Source: Deltaproteobacteria bacterium (lineage in GTDB: Bacteria > Desulfobacterota > QYQD01). From it: DNA of 38,831 nt. Both the position numbers and the translations under genes were made by a program. The notes under the pieces were generated by a model that saw only the letters and a list, made by a program, of their open reading frames with translations, was not told the origin of the DNA and searched no databases. The stretch covers positions 1 to 38,831 of the forward strand of contig QYQD01000074.1 of NCBI GenBank assembly GCA_007280345.1, written 5' to 3'. Shown one piece after another: positions 30,765 to 38,831 of this stretch. The stretch's first letter is position 1. The number at the start of each line of letters is the position of its first letter.

Positions 30765-32030
30765 ATGTTGTATGACAAAGCTGTCAGTGATTTAATGCCA
30801 ACAGACCAAGTAAAAAAAGGCGATAGAGTATTTGAACTCTTAAAACAAAGCGTTCCCATATTAATGGGAATATTCTTATTCTTCAATCCTTTTCCCCATA
30901 CAACCACTATAAAAGAGATTTGTTTTTATCTTCCGGCCCTTATCGTATTTCTGTTAATGATTTTCAGGAAGATTGACTTCTCCTTCAGGACACCGTTAGC
31001 CATCCCTTTTGCGCTGTTTGCTCTTTGGAGCTTTACGGGCCTCTTTTTCGCACTTGATAAGCCAAATAGCATCCATGACTTTTATGCACATTTATTAGAA
31101 TATATTGCGCTTTATTATATATTGTTCAACTTTTTTCAATCCAGAAAACAAGTTATTTGTCTCGTATGGATTATAATCGTCTCGGTCTGCCTTTTCTCTA
31201 TAGGGGGGATGATTTATTTTTACCTGGTATTAGGAAATGCTTTATCTACAAGATATGGTTTTACTGAAATGTCAATTAATTATACGGGGTTTGCAACTGT
31301 ATTCGCTATAATTCTTTCACTGCATCAGTTTACAAGAGAAGCTAGGTTATATCGCAAAGCCGCTCTGCTTATTTGCCTTTTAGGAACATTTACAGCAACA
31401 CTTTTAACTCAAACCAGGGGCGCTATAATTGCGCTGGCTTTTTCATTCATCGCTCTACTTATAGCAACTATAATAAACAATAAAAAGGTCTTGATATTAT
31501 CTTCTCTAGCATTGCTTATTATGATAGGCACTATTGTCATTATACCTGATCTCAGAAATCGTTTTAACATCGATCTCATATTAGACAATGAAAGATTGGC
31601 TATGAATCGTCTATATATGGAAGTAGTTAGAGATTACCCGATCGCGGGTACTGGTTTTGGGATGCAAATTCTTCAGGACAAGAAGTTCTTGAATACATAC
31701 AATGCGAGGGTACCCGTAGGGTACAGACAGGAAACACTTTTAGTACCTACCCATAATCTATTGATGGACATAACGGTGAGGCTTGGCCTTGTTGGCCTTC
31801 TATTATACCTCTATATAATATTTGCATTTTTTCGAATGGGTTGGAGGACTATCAAATATGGTAAAGACGATTTTATAGAAGGCTGGGGAGTTTGCTTAAT
31901 GATTTCTTTTTTATCCGTATTAATTCAGGGCATGTTTGCAGATGCATCCTTCGGCCCACAAGTAGTTGTTTTTTATACGATATTGGGAATGATGACAATT
32001 TTGTGGCGTCTGAATGCGGCGTCAGCGTAG
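30765..32030 (+). CDS. O-antigen ligase/polymerase family membrane protein
   Basis: The 421-residue protein has about ten to twelve hydrophobic segments and the family block LLTQTRGAIIALAFSFIALL (about 205-225), followed by a large periplasmic loop containing MEVVRDYPIAGTGFGMQIL and VPTHNLLMDITVRLGLVGLLLYL. This is the Wzy_C/WaaL pattern. It should join undecaprenol-linked glycan to the lipid A core, or polymerise O-units; the family alone does not separate the two. It opens the + strand glycan cluster. Confidence 0.88.
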   Translation: MLYDKAVSDLMPTDQVKKGDRVFELLKQSVPILMGIFLFFNPFPHTTTIKEICFYLPALIVFLLMIFRKIDFSFRTPLAIPFALFALWSFTGLFFALDKPNSIHDFYAHLLEYIALYYILFNFFQSRKQVICLVWIIIVSVCLFSIGGMIYFYLVLGNALSTRYGFTEMSINYTGFATVFAIILSLHQFTREARLYRKAALLICLLGTFTATLLTQTRGAIIALAFSFIALLIATIINNKKVLILSSLALLIMIGTIVIIPDLRNRFNIDLILDNERLAMNRLYMEVVRDYPIAGTGFGMQILQDKKFLNTYNARVPVGYRQETLLVPTHNLLMDITVRLGLVGLLLYLYIIFAFFRMGWRTIKYGKDDFIEGWGVCLMISFLSVLIQGMFADASFGPQVVVFYTILGMMTILWRLNAASA

Positions 32031-32060
32031 TAATACGGAACGGAAAACGGAACTTTTTAT

Positions 32061-33023
32061 ATGTTAAAGAATCTCATTTGTAAATTAGTATCGATTGTAT
32101 TTGACAAACCACTCGCACCACCAACCAACAGAGAAAAAGAATTAGTTGACGAACTCAAAACCATTTTTCGTGGATTTTCATATCCGAAAACGATAAGTAG
32201 CGCTCCCTCCGAAGGAACATGGTTAAACAATATGAACCTTCTGAGGGAGCTAGTCCTAAGTGATGATCCCAGAGAATTCCTGCGTTGGGATGTTATCTTG
32301 GGGACGATGTTCGTAACGAATGCCGCGTATATAAGTAGAGAATTAAGCTATCTTAAAAATCATTCTGAATGGAAGAGCCGTTGGCGTGAAGCAATCAAGG
32401 AATCTACAGTCGGGCGTCCTATACCTTATTGGAGATATCCGCTTAGCAGCGGAAATTTGATTCATCATGCCTACCACTTAGCCCAACTTGAAGAAAAAAA
32501 TGCAATGCACATCAACAAGATGAATTTCGTTTTTGAATTTGGCGGTGGTTATGGAAACATGTGCAGATTACTTCACAATTTGGGATTCCAAGGAAAATAT
32601 GTTATTTTCGACCTCCCGGCTTTTTCTGCATTGCAACAATTTTACCTTAAATCCACAGCCATATTAGTTCACTCAGTTGAATCATTCAAAAACGCAAAAA
32701 AAGGCGTAGTTTGTATCTCAGACTTGGAACAGCTAATGGATATTTTGGGGGTGTGTAATGAAGAACTGAACTCTATTTTTATCGCCACTTGGTCAATTAG
32801 TGAGGTGCCGACCAGTCTTAGGGAATCAATTTTGTCTCTAATATCCCAAATTAAGGCATTCCTGATTGCTTATCAAAATCAGTTCGAAAAAGTAAATAAC
32901 GTCGAGTTCTTTAAAAACTGGATGGATACTAGAACTGACATTGAATGGCATAATTGGCAAATTCGGCACTTACCGAATAACAGCTATCTGGTCGGTAAAA
33001 AAGGACCCCTTAATGACGTCTAA
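32061..33023 (+). CDS. Putative sugar O-methyltransferase
   Basis: The 320-residue soluble protein has a Rossmann-type SAM-binding motif, FVFEFGGGYGNMCRLLHNLGF (GGGYGN), in the middle (about residues 157-175), followed by VIFDLPAFSALQQFYL, the arrangement seen in a family of putative sugar O-methyltransferases in glycan clusters. The long N-terminal helical part (1-150) is not recognised. It would decorate a sugar of the surface glycan. Its end overlaps the next gene by 11 bases. Assignment rests on one motif and context. Confidence 0.65.
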   Translation: MLKNLICKLVSIVFDKPLAPPTNREKELVDELKTIFRGFSYPKTISSAPSEGTWLNNMNLLRELVLSDDPREFLRWDVILGTMFVTNAAYISRELSYLKNHSEWKSRWREAIKESTVGRPIPYWRYPLSSGNLIHHAYHLAQLEEKNAMHINKMNFVFEFGGGYGNMCRLLHNLGFQGKYVIFDLPAFSALQQFYLKSTAILVHSVESFKNAKKGVVCISDLEQLMDILGVCNEELNSIFIATWSISEVPTSLRESILSLISQIKAFLIAYQNQFEKVNNVEFFKNWMDTRTDIEWHNWQIRHLPNNSYLVGKKGPLNDV

Positions 33024-34152
33024 TCCTCGCAAAATAGCCGTTGTTATTCCCAAATATGGTTTGGTGGGTGGGGCAGAAGGCTTTGCCGCTGAATTAACTG
33101 AAAGGATTGCTCAGGACAGACGATTTGAAGTACACGTTTTTGCCAATAAATGGCAAAAGACATCGGGACACATTGCCTTTCACGGGGTTCCTGTTATCAC
33201 CTTCCCCAAGTTCCTGACGACAGTAAGTTTTGCCTATTTTGCCGGTTACAAAATATCAAAAATGAATTTCGATCTGATTCATACCCACGACAGAATATTC
33301 GATGCCGACATATTTACCATGCACGGTATCCCGCACCGAATATGGGTCCGTGAGGTGCGTAAAAAACGCATGAGCCTCTTTGATTATGCAACGGCCTGGG
33401 CCGAAAAAAAATTGGTTACGAACAAAAGATGCCGAAGGTTTCTTGCCGTATCCAACCTGGCCAAGGAAAAATTCCTGCAAGAATATAAAAATGTTAATCC
33501 TGATAAGGTCCAGGTCATCCATCCTGGTGTTGATATCCAAAGATTTCAAGGGCTTGATCGGCAGCTTTGCCGCCAGGAAATAAGAAGGCATTTTGGCATT
33601 GATTTTACAGAAATGGTGATTTTGTTTGTTTCTATGAATTTTGATATTAAGGGCCTCGACAAGCTTATGATGGGATTAGCCAAATTCAAGTCGAAATATC
33701 CATCAGAAAAGTTTAGATTATTGGTCGTGGGCAAGGGTGATGCTGATAAATACGGCCGCCTTGCTCAGAATTTAGGAATCAAAGACCATGTAATTTTTAC
33801 CGGAGTCGTCCAGAAGGAAAACCTTGACAGGATATATCTCGCCTGCGATATCTTTTCCATGCTTTCGAAATTCGATACCTTTGGGATGTCCGTACTCGAA
33901 GCCATGTCTGCTTCCTTGCCGGTCATTATTAGCGGGAACGTGGGGGCAACGGACCTGGTGAAAGAGGGGGTCAACGGATTTGTTGTTGAAAATACATCAG
34001 AATCTAATGAAATCAGTCATAAAATCACATGGTTGTTCAATGCCGACAAAAGAACCAGTATGGCAAAAGAAGCCTACAATACGGCACTAAGCAATTCATG
34101 GAAAGTTGTAACAGAAAAGATTATAAGTACTTACGAAGAATTATCGAATTGA
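33013..34152 (+). CDS. GT4 glycosyltransferase
   Basis: The 379-residue GT-B enzyme starts KIAVVIPKYGLVGGAEGFAAEL (glycine-rich acceptor-side loop), with IHPGVDIQRFQG in the linker and the GT4 donor-site FGMSVLEAMSASLPVIISGNVGATDLV (E-x7-E type) near the end. The N-terminal HTHDRIFDADIFTMHGIPHR resembles heptose- and hexose-adding WaaG-like enzymes. The frame is open from 32941, but the ATG at 33013 gives a normal N-terminus and an 11-base overlap with the methyltransferase gene. Confidence 0.88.
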   Translation: MTSNPRKIAVVIPKYGLVGGAEGFAAELTERIAQDRRFEVHVFANKWQKTSGHIAFHGVPVITFPKFLTTVSFAYFAGYKISKMNFDLIHTHDRIFDADIFTMHGIPHRIWVREVRKKRMSLFDYATAWAEKKLVTNKRCRRFLAVSNLAKEKFLQEYKNVNPDKVQVIHPGVDIQRFQGLDRQLCRQEIRRHFGIDFTEMVILFVSMNFDIKGLDKLMMGLAKFKSKYPSEKFRLLVVGKGDADKYGRLAQNLGIKDHVIFTGVVQKENLDRIYLACDIFSMLSKFDTFGMSVLEAMSASLPVIISGNVGATDLVKEGVNGFVVENTSESNEISHKITWLFNADKRTSMAKEAYNTALSNSWKVVTEKIISTYEELSN

Positions 34153-34200
34153 TATCTCGGCCGTAGTTGAAAGGTAACTTATTAAAATTGAGCAGTTTTT

Positions 34201-34944
34201 ATGAAAACTAAAATATCTGTCATTTTAACGGCGTGGTGCAGACCACAGTTCTTAGAGGAGCAGGTTGAGCGAGTACTTGATCAAAGCATCCATCCTCATG
34301 ACGTTGTCCTATGGTATAACAGTCCACCTAAGAAGTTAGGTTTCCTGGAAAGAAAACAACTGGTGAGTTTTAAAAATGATAAATATATAAAAAAGATTAT
34401 CTGTGATTACAATTTTGGCATTATTCCTCGTTTCTCTATGGCTTCATGTATGGAGGGAGAATACGTTTGCATTTTTGACGATGATACGATGCCTGGGGAA
34501 CGTTGGTTTGAACATTGTTTAAGCTACGTCGATAATAAAAACGTAATGTGCGGAACGATAGGTCTTCGTTTTTTATCGAGCAACGAACTAAAGACGGAAA
34601 AACCCCGAATGGGCTGGGAGGCTATGAACACTCATCTGGAATATGTGGACGTAGTGGGTCATAGCTGGTTTTTACGACGGGAATGGGCCAGATATTTCTG
34701 GGATGAAGAGCCACTTCTCCGGAGTTTTGGTGAAGATATCCATTTTTGCGCCATGCTCCAGCGTCATGGTATTGGTGTTGTCTGTCCTCCTCATCCAGCT
34801 CATGACAAATCGCTGTGGGGTTCGGTTAAACCGGAGCGTGGAGTGGACAAAGTTGCTATTAGCTGTAGCTCCGATAAATCAAAGGAATTTTGGCAAGTCG
34901 TCAGACATGAAATCGAACGAGGCTATAAGCCTATTCTATTATGA
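34201..34944 (+). CDS. GT-A (GT2-like) glycosyltransferase
   Basis: The 247-residue protein begins ISVILTAWCRPQFLEEQVERVL and has a metal-binding CIFDDDTMPGERWFEHCL (three Asp) at about 92-109, then VVGHSWFLRREWARYFW and SFGEDIHFCAMLQRHG, which place the acceptor loop and a likely catalytic acid. It is shorter than usual for GT2 and has no membrane helix. Its stop overlaps the wecB start in an ATGA. Family is clear only at the fold level; the sugar is unknown. Confidence 0.75.
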   Translation: MKTKISVILTAWCRPQFLEEQVERVLDQSIHPHDVVLWYNSPPKKLGFLERKQLVSFKNDKYIKKIICDYNFGIIPRFSMASCMEGEYVCIFDDDTMPGERWFEHCLSYVDNKNVMCGTIGLRFLSSNELKTEKPRMGWEAMNTHLEYVDVVGHSWFLRREWARYFWDEEPLLRSFGEDIHFCAMLQRHGIGVVCPPHPAHDKSLWGSVKPERGVDKVAISCSSDKSKEFWQVVRHEIERGYKPILL

Positions 34945-36026
34945 TACTCGTGGCATTTGGTACTAGACCTGAAATCATCAAACTTTTTCCGGTAATTAAT
35001 GAGCTGAAAGCGAAGGCGTTACCATTTAAAACGCTTTTTAGCGGACAACAACTCGATTTGTATGAAGATGTCAAGGAATTAGTGCCGTCACCTGATTTTA
35101 GTTTTGCTGATTCTTTCTCCGGTAATGGAAAGCATAACTCTTTAGGGATGAGCTTTATTAAGATTTGTCAAGCTGCTGAAAGGCTTTTTTCTGATCATCA
35201 CTTTGATATGACTATTGTTCAGGGAGATACTACAACAGCTTGGGCGCTTGCACAAATGGCCTTTTATAATAATATCAAGGTCGCCCATATAGAAGCTGGG
35301 CTACGCACCTTCGATGTGGAGAGTCCCTATCCCGAGGAGTTGAATCGAACCCTAATTACTCAAGTAGCCTGTCTCAATTTCGCCCCAACCAAACAGGCTT
35401 ACGATAATCTTGTCAATAGTGGTGCACAGAGCATATATCTGGTAGGAAACACCATCGTTGATGCCGTCAATTATTTTAAGGCTCGTCTCCACTTGACCGC
35501 GGGTCAATCGAATAAGGTTTTAGTCACGATACATCGCAGAGAGAACCATGCCTACATGGCAAAGCTATTTGATGAATTGCAAGAGGTTGCTTCCAAGAAT
35601 CCAGAACTGGAACTGATCTTTCCTATGCACCCAAATCCCAACGTTACCAAACATCAATCGAGACTCACAGCCGATAATATCCGTGTTATTTCACCGATTG
35701 GTTACCCGGATATGTTGAGATTAATAAATCAAGCTCGTTTTATCATATCGGATAGCGGCGGTATCCAGGAGGAAGCTACCTGCTTCAATAAGAAGGTGTT
35801 GATCGTCAGGGCAAAGACAGAACGACCGGAAGTGATTGAAATGGGTTTGGGACTTTTGGCAGATAAAGATATTCAAAAGGTTATTGACTGGGCTAAGACG
35901 CCTCCAAAGTCTATTAAAAAATCTCCTTACGGGGATGGAGACGCGGCCCAAAAAATCGTTCGAATTGTATCGGAATTTGTCGATAAAAAGAAAAAAACCG
36001 GGAAAAATAATGAAGCAGGACTTTAA
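34941..36026 (+). CDS. wecB: UDP-N-acetylglucosamine 2-epimerase (non-hydrolysing)
   Basis: The 361-residue enzyme interconverts UDP-GlcNAc and UDP-ManNAc, feeding ManNAc-type sugars into the surface glycan. Family blocks are ILVAFGTRPEIIKLFPVI, FSGQQLDLYEDV, VQGDTTTAWALAQ, KVAHIEAGLRTFD, FPMHPNPNV and ISDSGGIQEEATCFNKKVLIVR. It is normal in length. A WecC-type dehydrogenase to make ManNAcA is not in the window. It overlaps the genes on both sides (4 and 17 bases). Confidence 0.92.
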   Translation: MILVAFGTRPEIIKLFPVINELKAKALPFKTLFSGQQLDLYEDVKELVPSPDFSFADSFSGNGKHNSLGMSFIKICQAAERLFSDHHFDMTIVQGDTTTAWALAQMAFYNNIKVAHIEAGLRTFDVESPYPEELNRTLITQVACLNFAPTKQAYDNLVNSGAQSIYLVGNTIVDAVNYFKARLHLTAGQSNKVLVTIHRRENHAYMAKLFDELQEVASKNPELELIFPMHPNPNVTKHQSRLTADNIRVISPIGYPDMLRLINQARFIISDSGGIQEEATCFNKKVLIVRAKTERPEVIEMGLGLLADKDIQKVIDWAKTPPKSIKKSPYGDGDAAQKIVRIVSEFVDKKKKTGKNNEAGL

Positions 36027-36735
36027 AAGCGATTTTTTTGAACTAATGAAGATGATTGTGGAATCCGATTCGATGGCCTTCTCCAGATTTGCCGATGGAG
36101 AAGCCAATATCCTAAAGAACAATAAGATCGGGAATAAAGATGGATGGTTGTATAAAAAGGACAAAAATCTTATCTTTCGGGCCGATTTAAGAAAATCCTT
36201 ATTATGCACAGACCCCGGGTTCATCTATGGAATTTCTTGCACATGCTGTGACAGGGAAAATCATGAATTCTTACTCTGTCATTTAAAGACAAAGTTAGAA
36301 AACCTGACATTTTCCAATCTGTGGGTTAATGCGAACTTCCCTTTATTTAAAGAATATTTTTTCAAAACCCTCATCGCATCGAAAAAAGATATCGTGATTT
36401 GCACTAACAGTAAGGCAAAAATAAAAAAACTAGAAGAACTTATACCTATTAAAGATTTTATCCCGATTCCGGGAAACTGTGTAGTTTTTTGGGAGAAGCA
36501 TAGAGATTACGTCAAAGCCCTGCTTGATCTGAAAGGGAGTACCTATAAAAATACCATATTCCTCTTTGCCGCCGGCCCTCTTTCCGAAATATTGATATAC
36601 GAGTTGTGGTTAGTTAACCCTAACAATATCTTACTGGATATCGGTTCTTCACTTGATCCATTCTTATTCAATCGCAAGTCAAGATCCTATCATTACGAAA
36701 ATAGTGAATTCGCCAATCGGACGTGTGTTTGGTAG
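36010..36735 (+). CDS. GT-D fold (DUF1792-like) putative glycosyltransferase
   Basis: The 241-residue protein starts near MKQDFKSDFFELMKMIVESD and contains SRFADGEANIL (about 25-35), matching the RxGDGE motif of GT-D fold glycosyltransferases, whose D-x-E binds the metal. The end, FLFAAGPLSEILIYELWLV...ILLDIGSSLDPF, matches the family's GP-x...DIG pattern. The frame is open back to 35836 inside wecB; the ATG at 36010 is chosen because the motif then sits at the usual distance from the start. It is AT-rich relative to its neighbours. The family's known members extend O-glycans of adhesins in Gram-positives; here a role in surface polysaccharide is inferred. Confidence 0.65.
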   Translation: MKQDFKSDFFELMKMIVESDSMAFSRFADGEANILKNNKIGNKDGWLYKKDKNLIFRADLRKSLLCTDPGFIYGISCTCCDRENHEFLLCHLKTKLENLTFSNLWVNANFPLFKEYFFKTLIASKKDIVICTNSKAKIKKLEELIPIKDFIPIPGNCVVFWEKHRDYVKALLDLKGSTYKNTIFLFAAGPLSEILIYELWLVNPNNILLDIGSSLDPFLFNRKSRSYHYENSEFANRTCVW

Positions 36736-36761
36736 ATTCTGAGCACCTTAAAACAAAAGTT

Positions 36762-37919
36762 ATGAAGGGTGGATCGCTGAAAAAGTTCAGAAGGCAATTC
36801 AGGGCCTGGAAGAACAAAAAGAGGCTGAAGCAGGAACTCGACCACTATAATTCGATATTTGCATCACGCCATCTCACCATACCTGATGATCGAACTATCC
36901 AGCAGACCATAAGACAAAAATTCCCCCATTTGAAACCGAAACCAAAGGGTGAGTTGCACATCCTTGCCATTTATCATCATTACAACTGGGAAAATGAATC
37001 CCTGAAGCCTGCCCTTGCGAAATTCGGCACGGTTCGACATTACGACTGGTTTGAAGAGTTCAACCATCAGCGAAAGGACTGGCATAAATCAGTAAGGGCA
37101 GAGATGAACGAGTATCTCGTTAATCGCATAGGGCGGTGGATTAAAGAAGATAATATCGATGTAATCTTCGCTTATCTTTCCGGGGAACTGGTGACACCGG
37201 AAACTATGCGGGCACTCAAGGCTGTCGGCGTTCCCATGATTAATCTCGCCCTGAACGACAAGGAACATTTTGTGGGAAAAATCAGACACGGCCAGGCCAT
37301 GGGTTCCCGGGACATTTGCCGTTATTTTGACCTCTATTGGACAAGCACCGAGGATGCCCTGAAAAAATATTGTGCAGAAGGCGCTCTTCCTATCTATCTC
37401 CCCGAAGGCGCCAATCCTGAGATTCACAGGCCATACGACGTAGATAAAACCATTGACGTGTCCTTCGTCGGACAATGTTACGGAAACCGCCCGGAACTTA
37501 TTCGCAAACTCACGCTGCACGGCATACGCGTCGAAGCGTATGGATATGGCTGGCCGAATGGCCCCTTATCTACGGACGACATGGTGCGCATGTATTCAAG
37601 AAGCAAGATAAATCTCGGTTTTGGCGGAGTAGTGGGGCATGAGGATACCTACTGCCTCAAGGGCAGGGATTTTGAAATTCCCATGAGCGGTGGGTTGTAT
37701 TTGACTGAGTATAACCGGGAACTGGAACAATTCTACAATTTGGGCACTGATATTGTGACATATACCGGTTTTGAGGATCTTGTTTCAAAAATTCAAGACC
37801 TTCTCTCCAATCCTGAAAAGGCTGAGGCCATAAGAAAAAGCGGGTATCAACGCGCCCGCAATGAGCATACCTGGGAGATGAGGTTCGAAAGGATATTTAG
37901 ATTAATGGGGCTGATTTGA
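36762..37919 (+). CDS. CgeB-like GT-B glycosyltransferase
   Basis: The 385-residue protein has the C-terminal CgeB/Glyco_trans_1_2 pattern: IDVSFVGQCYGNRPELIRKL, VEAYGYGWPNGPLSTDDMVRMYSRSKINLGF, then CLKGRDFEIPMSGGLYLTEYN and a final NEHTWEMRFERIF. The N-terminal half has HILAIYHHYNWENESLKPAL and IFAYLSGELVTPETMRALKAVGVPMINL. CgeB relatives modify surface glycans or proteins in many phyla. A GTG at 36723, inside the previous gene, is an alternative start adding 13 residues. No membrane segment is seen. Confidence 0.78.
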   Translation: MKGGSLKKFRRQFRAWKNKKRLKQELDHYNSIFASRHLTIPDDRTIQQTIRQKFPHLKPKPKGELHILAIYHHYNWENESLKPALAKFGTVRHYDWFEEFNHQRKDWHKSVRAEMNEYLVNRIGRWIKEDNIDVIFAYLSGELVTPETMRALKAVGVPMINLALNDKEHFVGKIRHGQAMGSRDICRYFDLYWTSTEDALKKYCAEGALPIYLPEGANPEIHRPYDVDKTIDVSFVGQCYGNRPELIRKLTLHGIRVEAYGYGWPNGPLSTDDMVRMYSRSKINLGFGGVVGHEDTYCLKGRDFEIPMSGGLYLTEYNRELEQFYNLGTDIVTYTGFEDLVSKIQDLLSNPEKAEAIRKSGYQRARNEHTWEMRFERIFRLMGLI

Positions 37920-37921
37920 AT

Positions 37922-37993
37922 ATGCGCATATTATTGCTTCCCGGTTTGGATAATGGTATGTTACCCGTCGGAACCTTAAAAATAAGAGTTTGA
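37922..37993 (+). other. Short open frame, possible truncated gene start
   Basis: Two bases after the CgeB-like stop an ATG opens MRILLLPGLDNGMLPVGTLK and ends after 23 codons. The hydrophobic start looks like the first strand of a Rossmann-type enzyme. It breaks off just where the toxin-antitoxin cassette begins, so it may be the stump of a gene cut by that insertion. This is a guess from composition and position. Confidence 0.3.
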
Positions 37994-38019
37994 TATATTG
38001 TCTTAAAGGGGGTGTTTAT

Positions 38020-38205
38020 ATGGGTTTGCTTAAAGAAGTGACCATAGAAACCATAAAACGGCTACCTGATGAGTGTTCGGCAGAAGACATAATGTATAAG
38101 GTAAACTTTGTTGCGCAGGTTCTTGAAGGACTTGGAGATGCTGAAAGTGGGAAGTTGGTGACCGCAGAGGAACTTCTAAACAGAGTCGAACAATGGGCAA
38201 AATAA
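38020..38205 (+). CDS. Small antitoxin-like protein of a ParE/RelE module
   Basis: The 61-residue protein precedes a ParE/RelE-type toxin gene and overlaps it by 13 bases, the usual antitoxin-first order. It is acidic and helical (SAEDIMYKVNFVAQVLEGLG) and ends TAEELLNRVEQWAK, a tail I associate with antitoxins of RelE-like toxins. No DNA-binding motif is evident. The ATG at 38020 follows GGGGGTG; an upstream ATG at 37990 is less likely. Confidence 0.75.
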   Translation: MGLLKEVTIETIKRLPDECSAEDIMYKVNFVAQVLEGLGDAESGKLVTAEELLNRVEQWAK

Positions 38206-38507
38206 AATGGACAGAGAAGGCGAGTAGTAATTTATATGCAATTCATGATTATATCGCCAGAGATTCTAAGACATACGCTACTCGATTCATAAAATCTCTT
38301 ATCAAGGCAACCACAAAACTTGAAATAATGCCTCATTGTGGTCGTATTGTGCCTGAGCTTGAAAGTTATGGATTTAGAGAAGTCATTTTCCAGAATTACA
38401 GAATTGTTTACAGGGTTATAGAACCTAACAAACATGTTGAAATACTCGCAGTAGTTCATGGTGCTCGTGAGATTAAAGGAATATTTCGCCAGGAATGGGA
38501 ACTGTAG
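38193..38507 (+). CDS. ParE/RelE-superfamily toxin
   Basis: The 104-residue protein matches the family start KIKWTEKASSNLYAIHDYIARDS, with MPHCGRIVPELESYGFREVIFQNYRIVYRVIE and a final HVEILAVVHGAREI. The R-I-V-Y-R strand and the HGAR end are standard for ParE/RelE. Whether it hits gyrase or ribosome-bound mRNA cannot be read from sequence. The pair sits between the glycan cluster and hldE. Confidence 0.88.
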   Translation: MGKIKWTEKASSNLYAIHDYIARDSKTYATRFIKSLIKATTKLEIMPHCGRIVPELESYGFREVIFQNYRIVYRVIEPNKHVEILAVVHGAREIKGIFRQEWEL

Positions 38508-38521
38508 TTGGTATGACAGGT

Positions 38522-38831
38522 ATGGATAAAGAAAAATTGAAGGAAGCCGTTAACCGTTTCCAGGCCGTAAAAATCATGGTTATCGGCGATGTGATGATGG
38601 ATCAGTTTATATGGGGCAAGGTATCTCGCATTTCTCCTGAGGCCCCGATACCGGTGGTTGATGTAAGGGATGAGTCCCGGATGCTGGGAGGGGCGGGAAA
38701 CGTAGTACACAATATCTGTTCGCTCGGCGCGCAGGCCGCTCTTTGTGCAGTCGTGGGGAGGGATGAGATGGGGCGCCGCGTGGTCAAGGAACTACGGAAA
38801 CTTGGCTGTCCCGCCGAAGGCATCGTGGTCG
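38522..38831 (+). CDS. hldE: D-glycero-beta-D-manno-heptose-7-phosphate kinase, N-terminal part (cut by window edge)
   Basis: The frame runs off the right edge after 103 codons. It shows the PfkB-family start of HldE/RfaE1: VKIMVIGDVMMDQFIWGKVSRISPEAPIPVVDV, then MLGGAGNVVHNICSLGA and VVGRDEMG. This kinase makes heptose-1,7-bisphosphate, the substrate of the GmhB encoded at 22389. Whether the adenylyltransferase half is fused (HldE) or separate (RfaE1) lies beyond the window. An in-frame ATG at 38513 is an alternative start. Confidence 0.92.
   Translation, partial: MDKEKLKEAVNRFQAVKIMVIGDVMMDQFIWGKVSRISPEAPIPVVDVRDESRMLGGAGNVVHNICSLGAQAALCAVVGRDEMGRRVVKELRKLGCPAEGIVV

Noticed and set aside
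35836-36009. 58-codon upstream extension of the GT-D-like gene
   Set aside because: It overlaps wecB by almost 200 bases and lacks similarity to the family; the ATG at 36010 fits motif spacing.

Overview
The window looks like a chromosomal segment of a Gram-negative bacterium, most likely a Desulfobacterota (deltaproteobacterial) or similar lineage. The evidence is the lipid A gene order (lysS, lolC/E, lolD, bamA, lpxD, fabZ, lpxA, lpxI, Gfo/Idh oxidoreductase, lpxB, msbA, waaA, lpxK, waaF, gmhB), the use of LpxI instead of LpxH, an NtrC-type two-component pair, and a BcrA/HgdC-type activase. The lineage is inferred from gene content only.

Layout. 1-950: 3' end of an IS30-family transposase gene, then a repeat-rich gap. 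952-3368: PAS histidine kinase and sigma-54-type response regulator. 3464-3537: tRNA-Gln(CUG). 3648-5029: a translationally coupled pair, a cysteine-rich protein of unknown function and a small BcrAD/HgdC-type activase. 5083-24191: lysS followed by an almost complete outer-membrane and lipid A-core biosynthesis run, all on the + strand: lipoprotein export (LolC/E, LolD), BamA, lipid A acylation and hydrolysis (LpxD, LpxA, LpxI, LpxB), flipping (MsbA), Kdo transfer and 4'-phosphorylation (WaaA, LpxK), and heptose supply and transfer (GmhB, WaaF, WaaC-like). 24283-27163: an AT-richer accessory island with a DUF4143 ATPase, an MNT/HepT-like pair and a DUF4258/YgiT pair. 27228-27395: a Trm112-like protein. 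27563-30606: three - strand glycosyltransferases. 30765-37919: a + strand surface-glycan cluster (O-antigen ligase, methyltransferase-like protein, several glycosyltransferases, WecB epimerase, GT-D-like and CgeB-like proteins). 38020-38507: a ParE/RelE-type toxin-antitoxin pair. 38522-end: start of the heptose kinase hldE/rfaE1.

The genes make one pathway in pieces: lipid A is built and exported, Kdo and heptose are added, and the glycan cluster supplies outer-core or O-antigen sugars and ligates them. lpxC, kdsA/B, gmhA and skp are not in the window.

The most unusual layer is in the gaps. Many of them hold short degenerate tandem repeats with a strict 7-bp period (a different heptamer at each site) or a 9-bp period. 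Some spill into the ends of msbA, waaA, lpxB and gmhB and encode their C-terminal tails. There are also two copies of a terminal-inverted-repeat element (606-835 and 15484-15637), a structured palindromic insertion read in frame inside lpxK, a GxxExxY pseudogene framed by a perfect 19-bp inverted repeat at the gmhB/waaC junction, and a 115-bp inverted-repeat element after the Trm112 gene. I see no CRISPR array or prophage.
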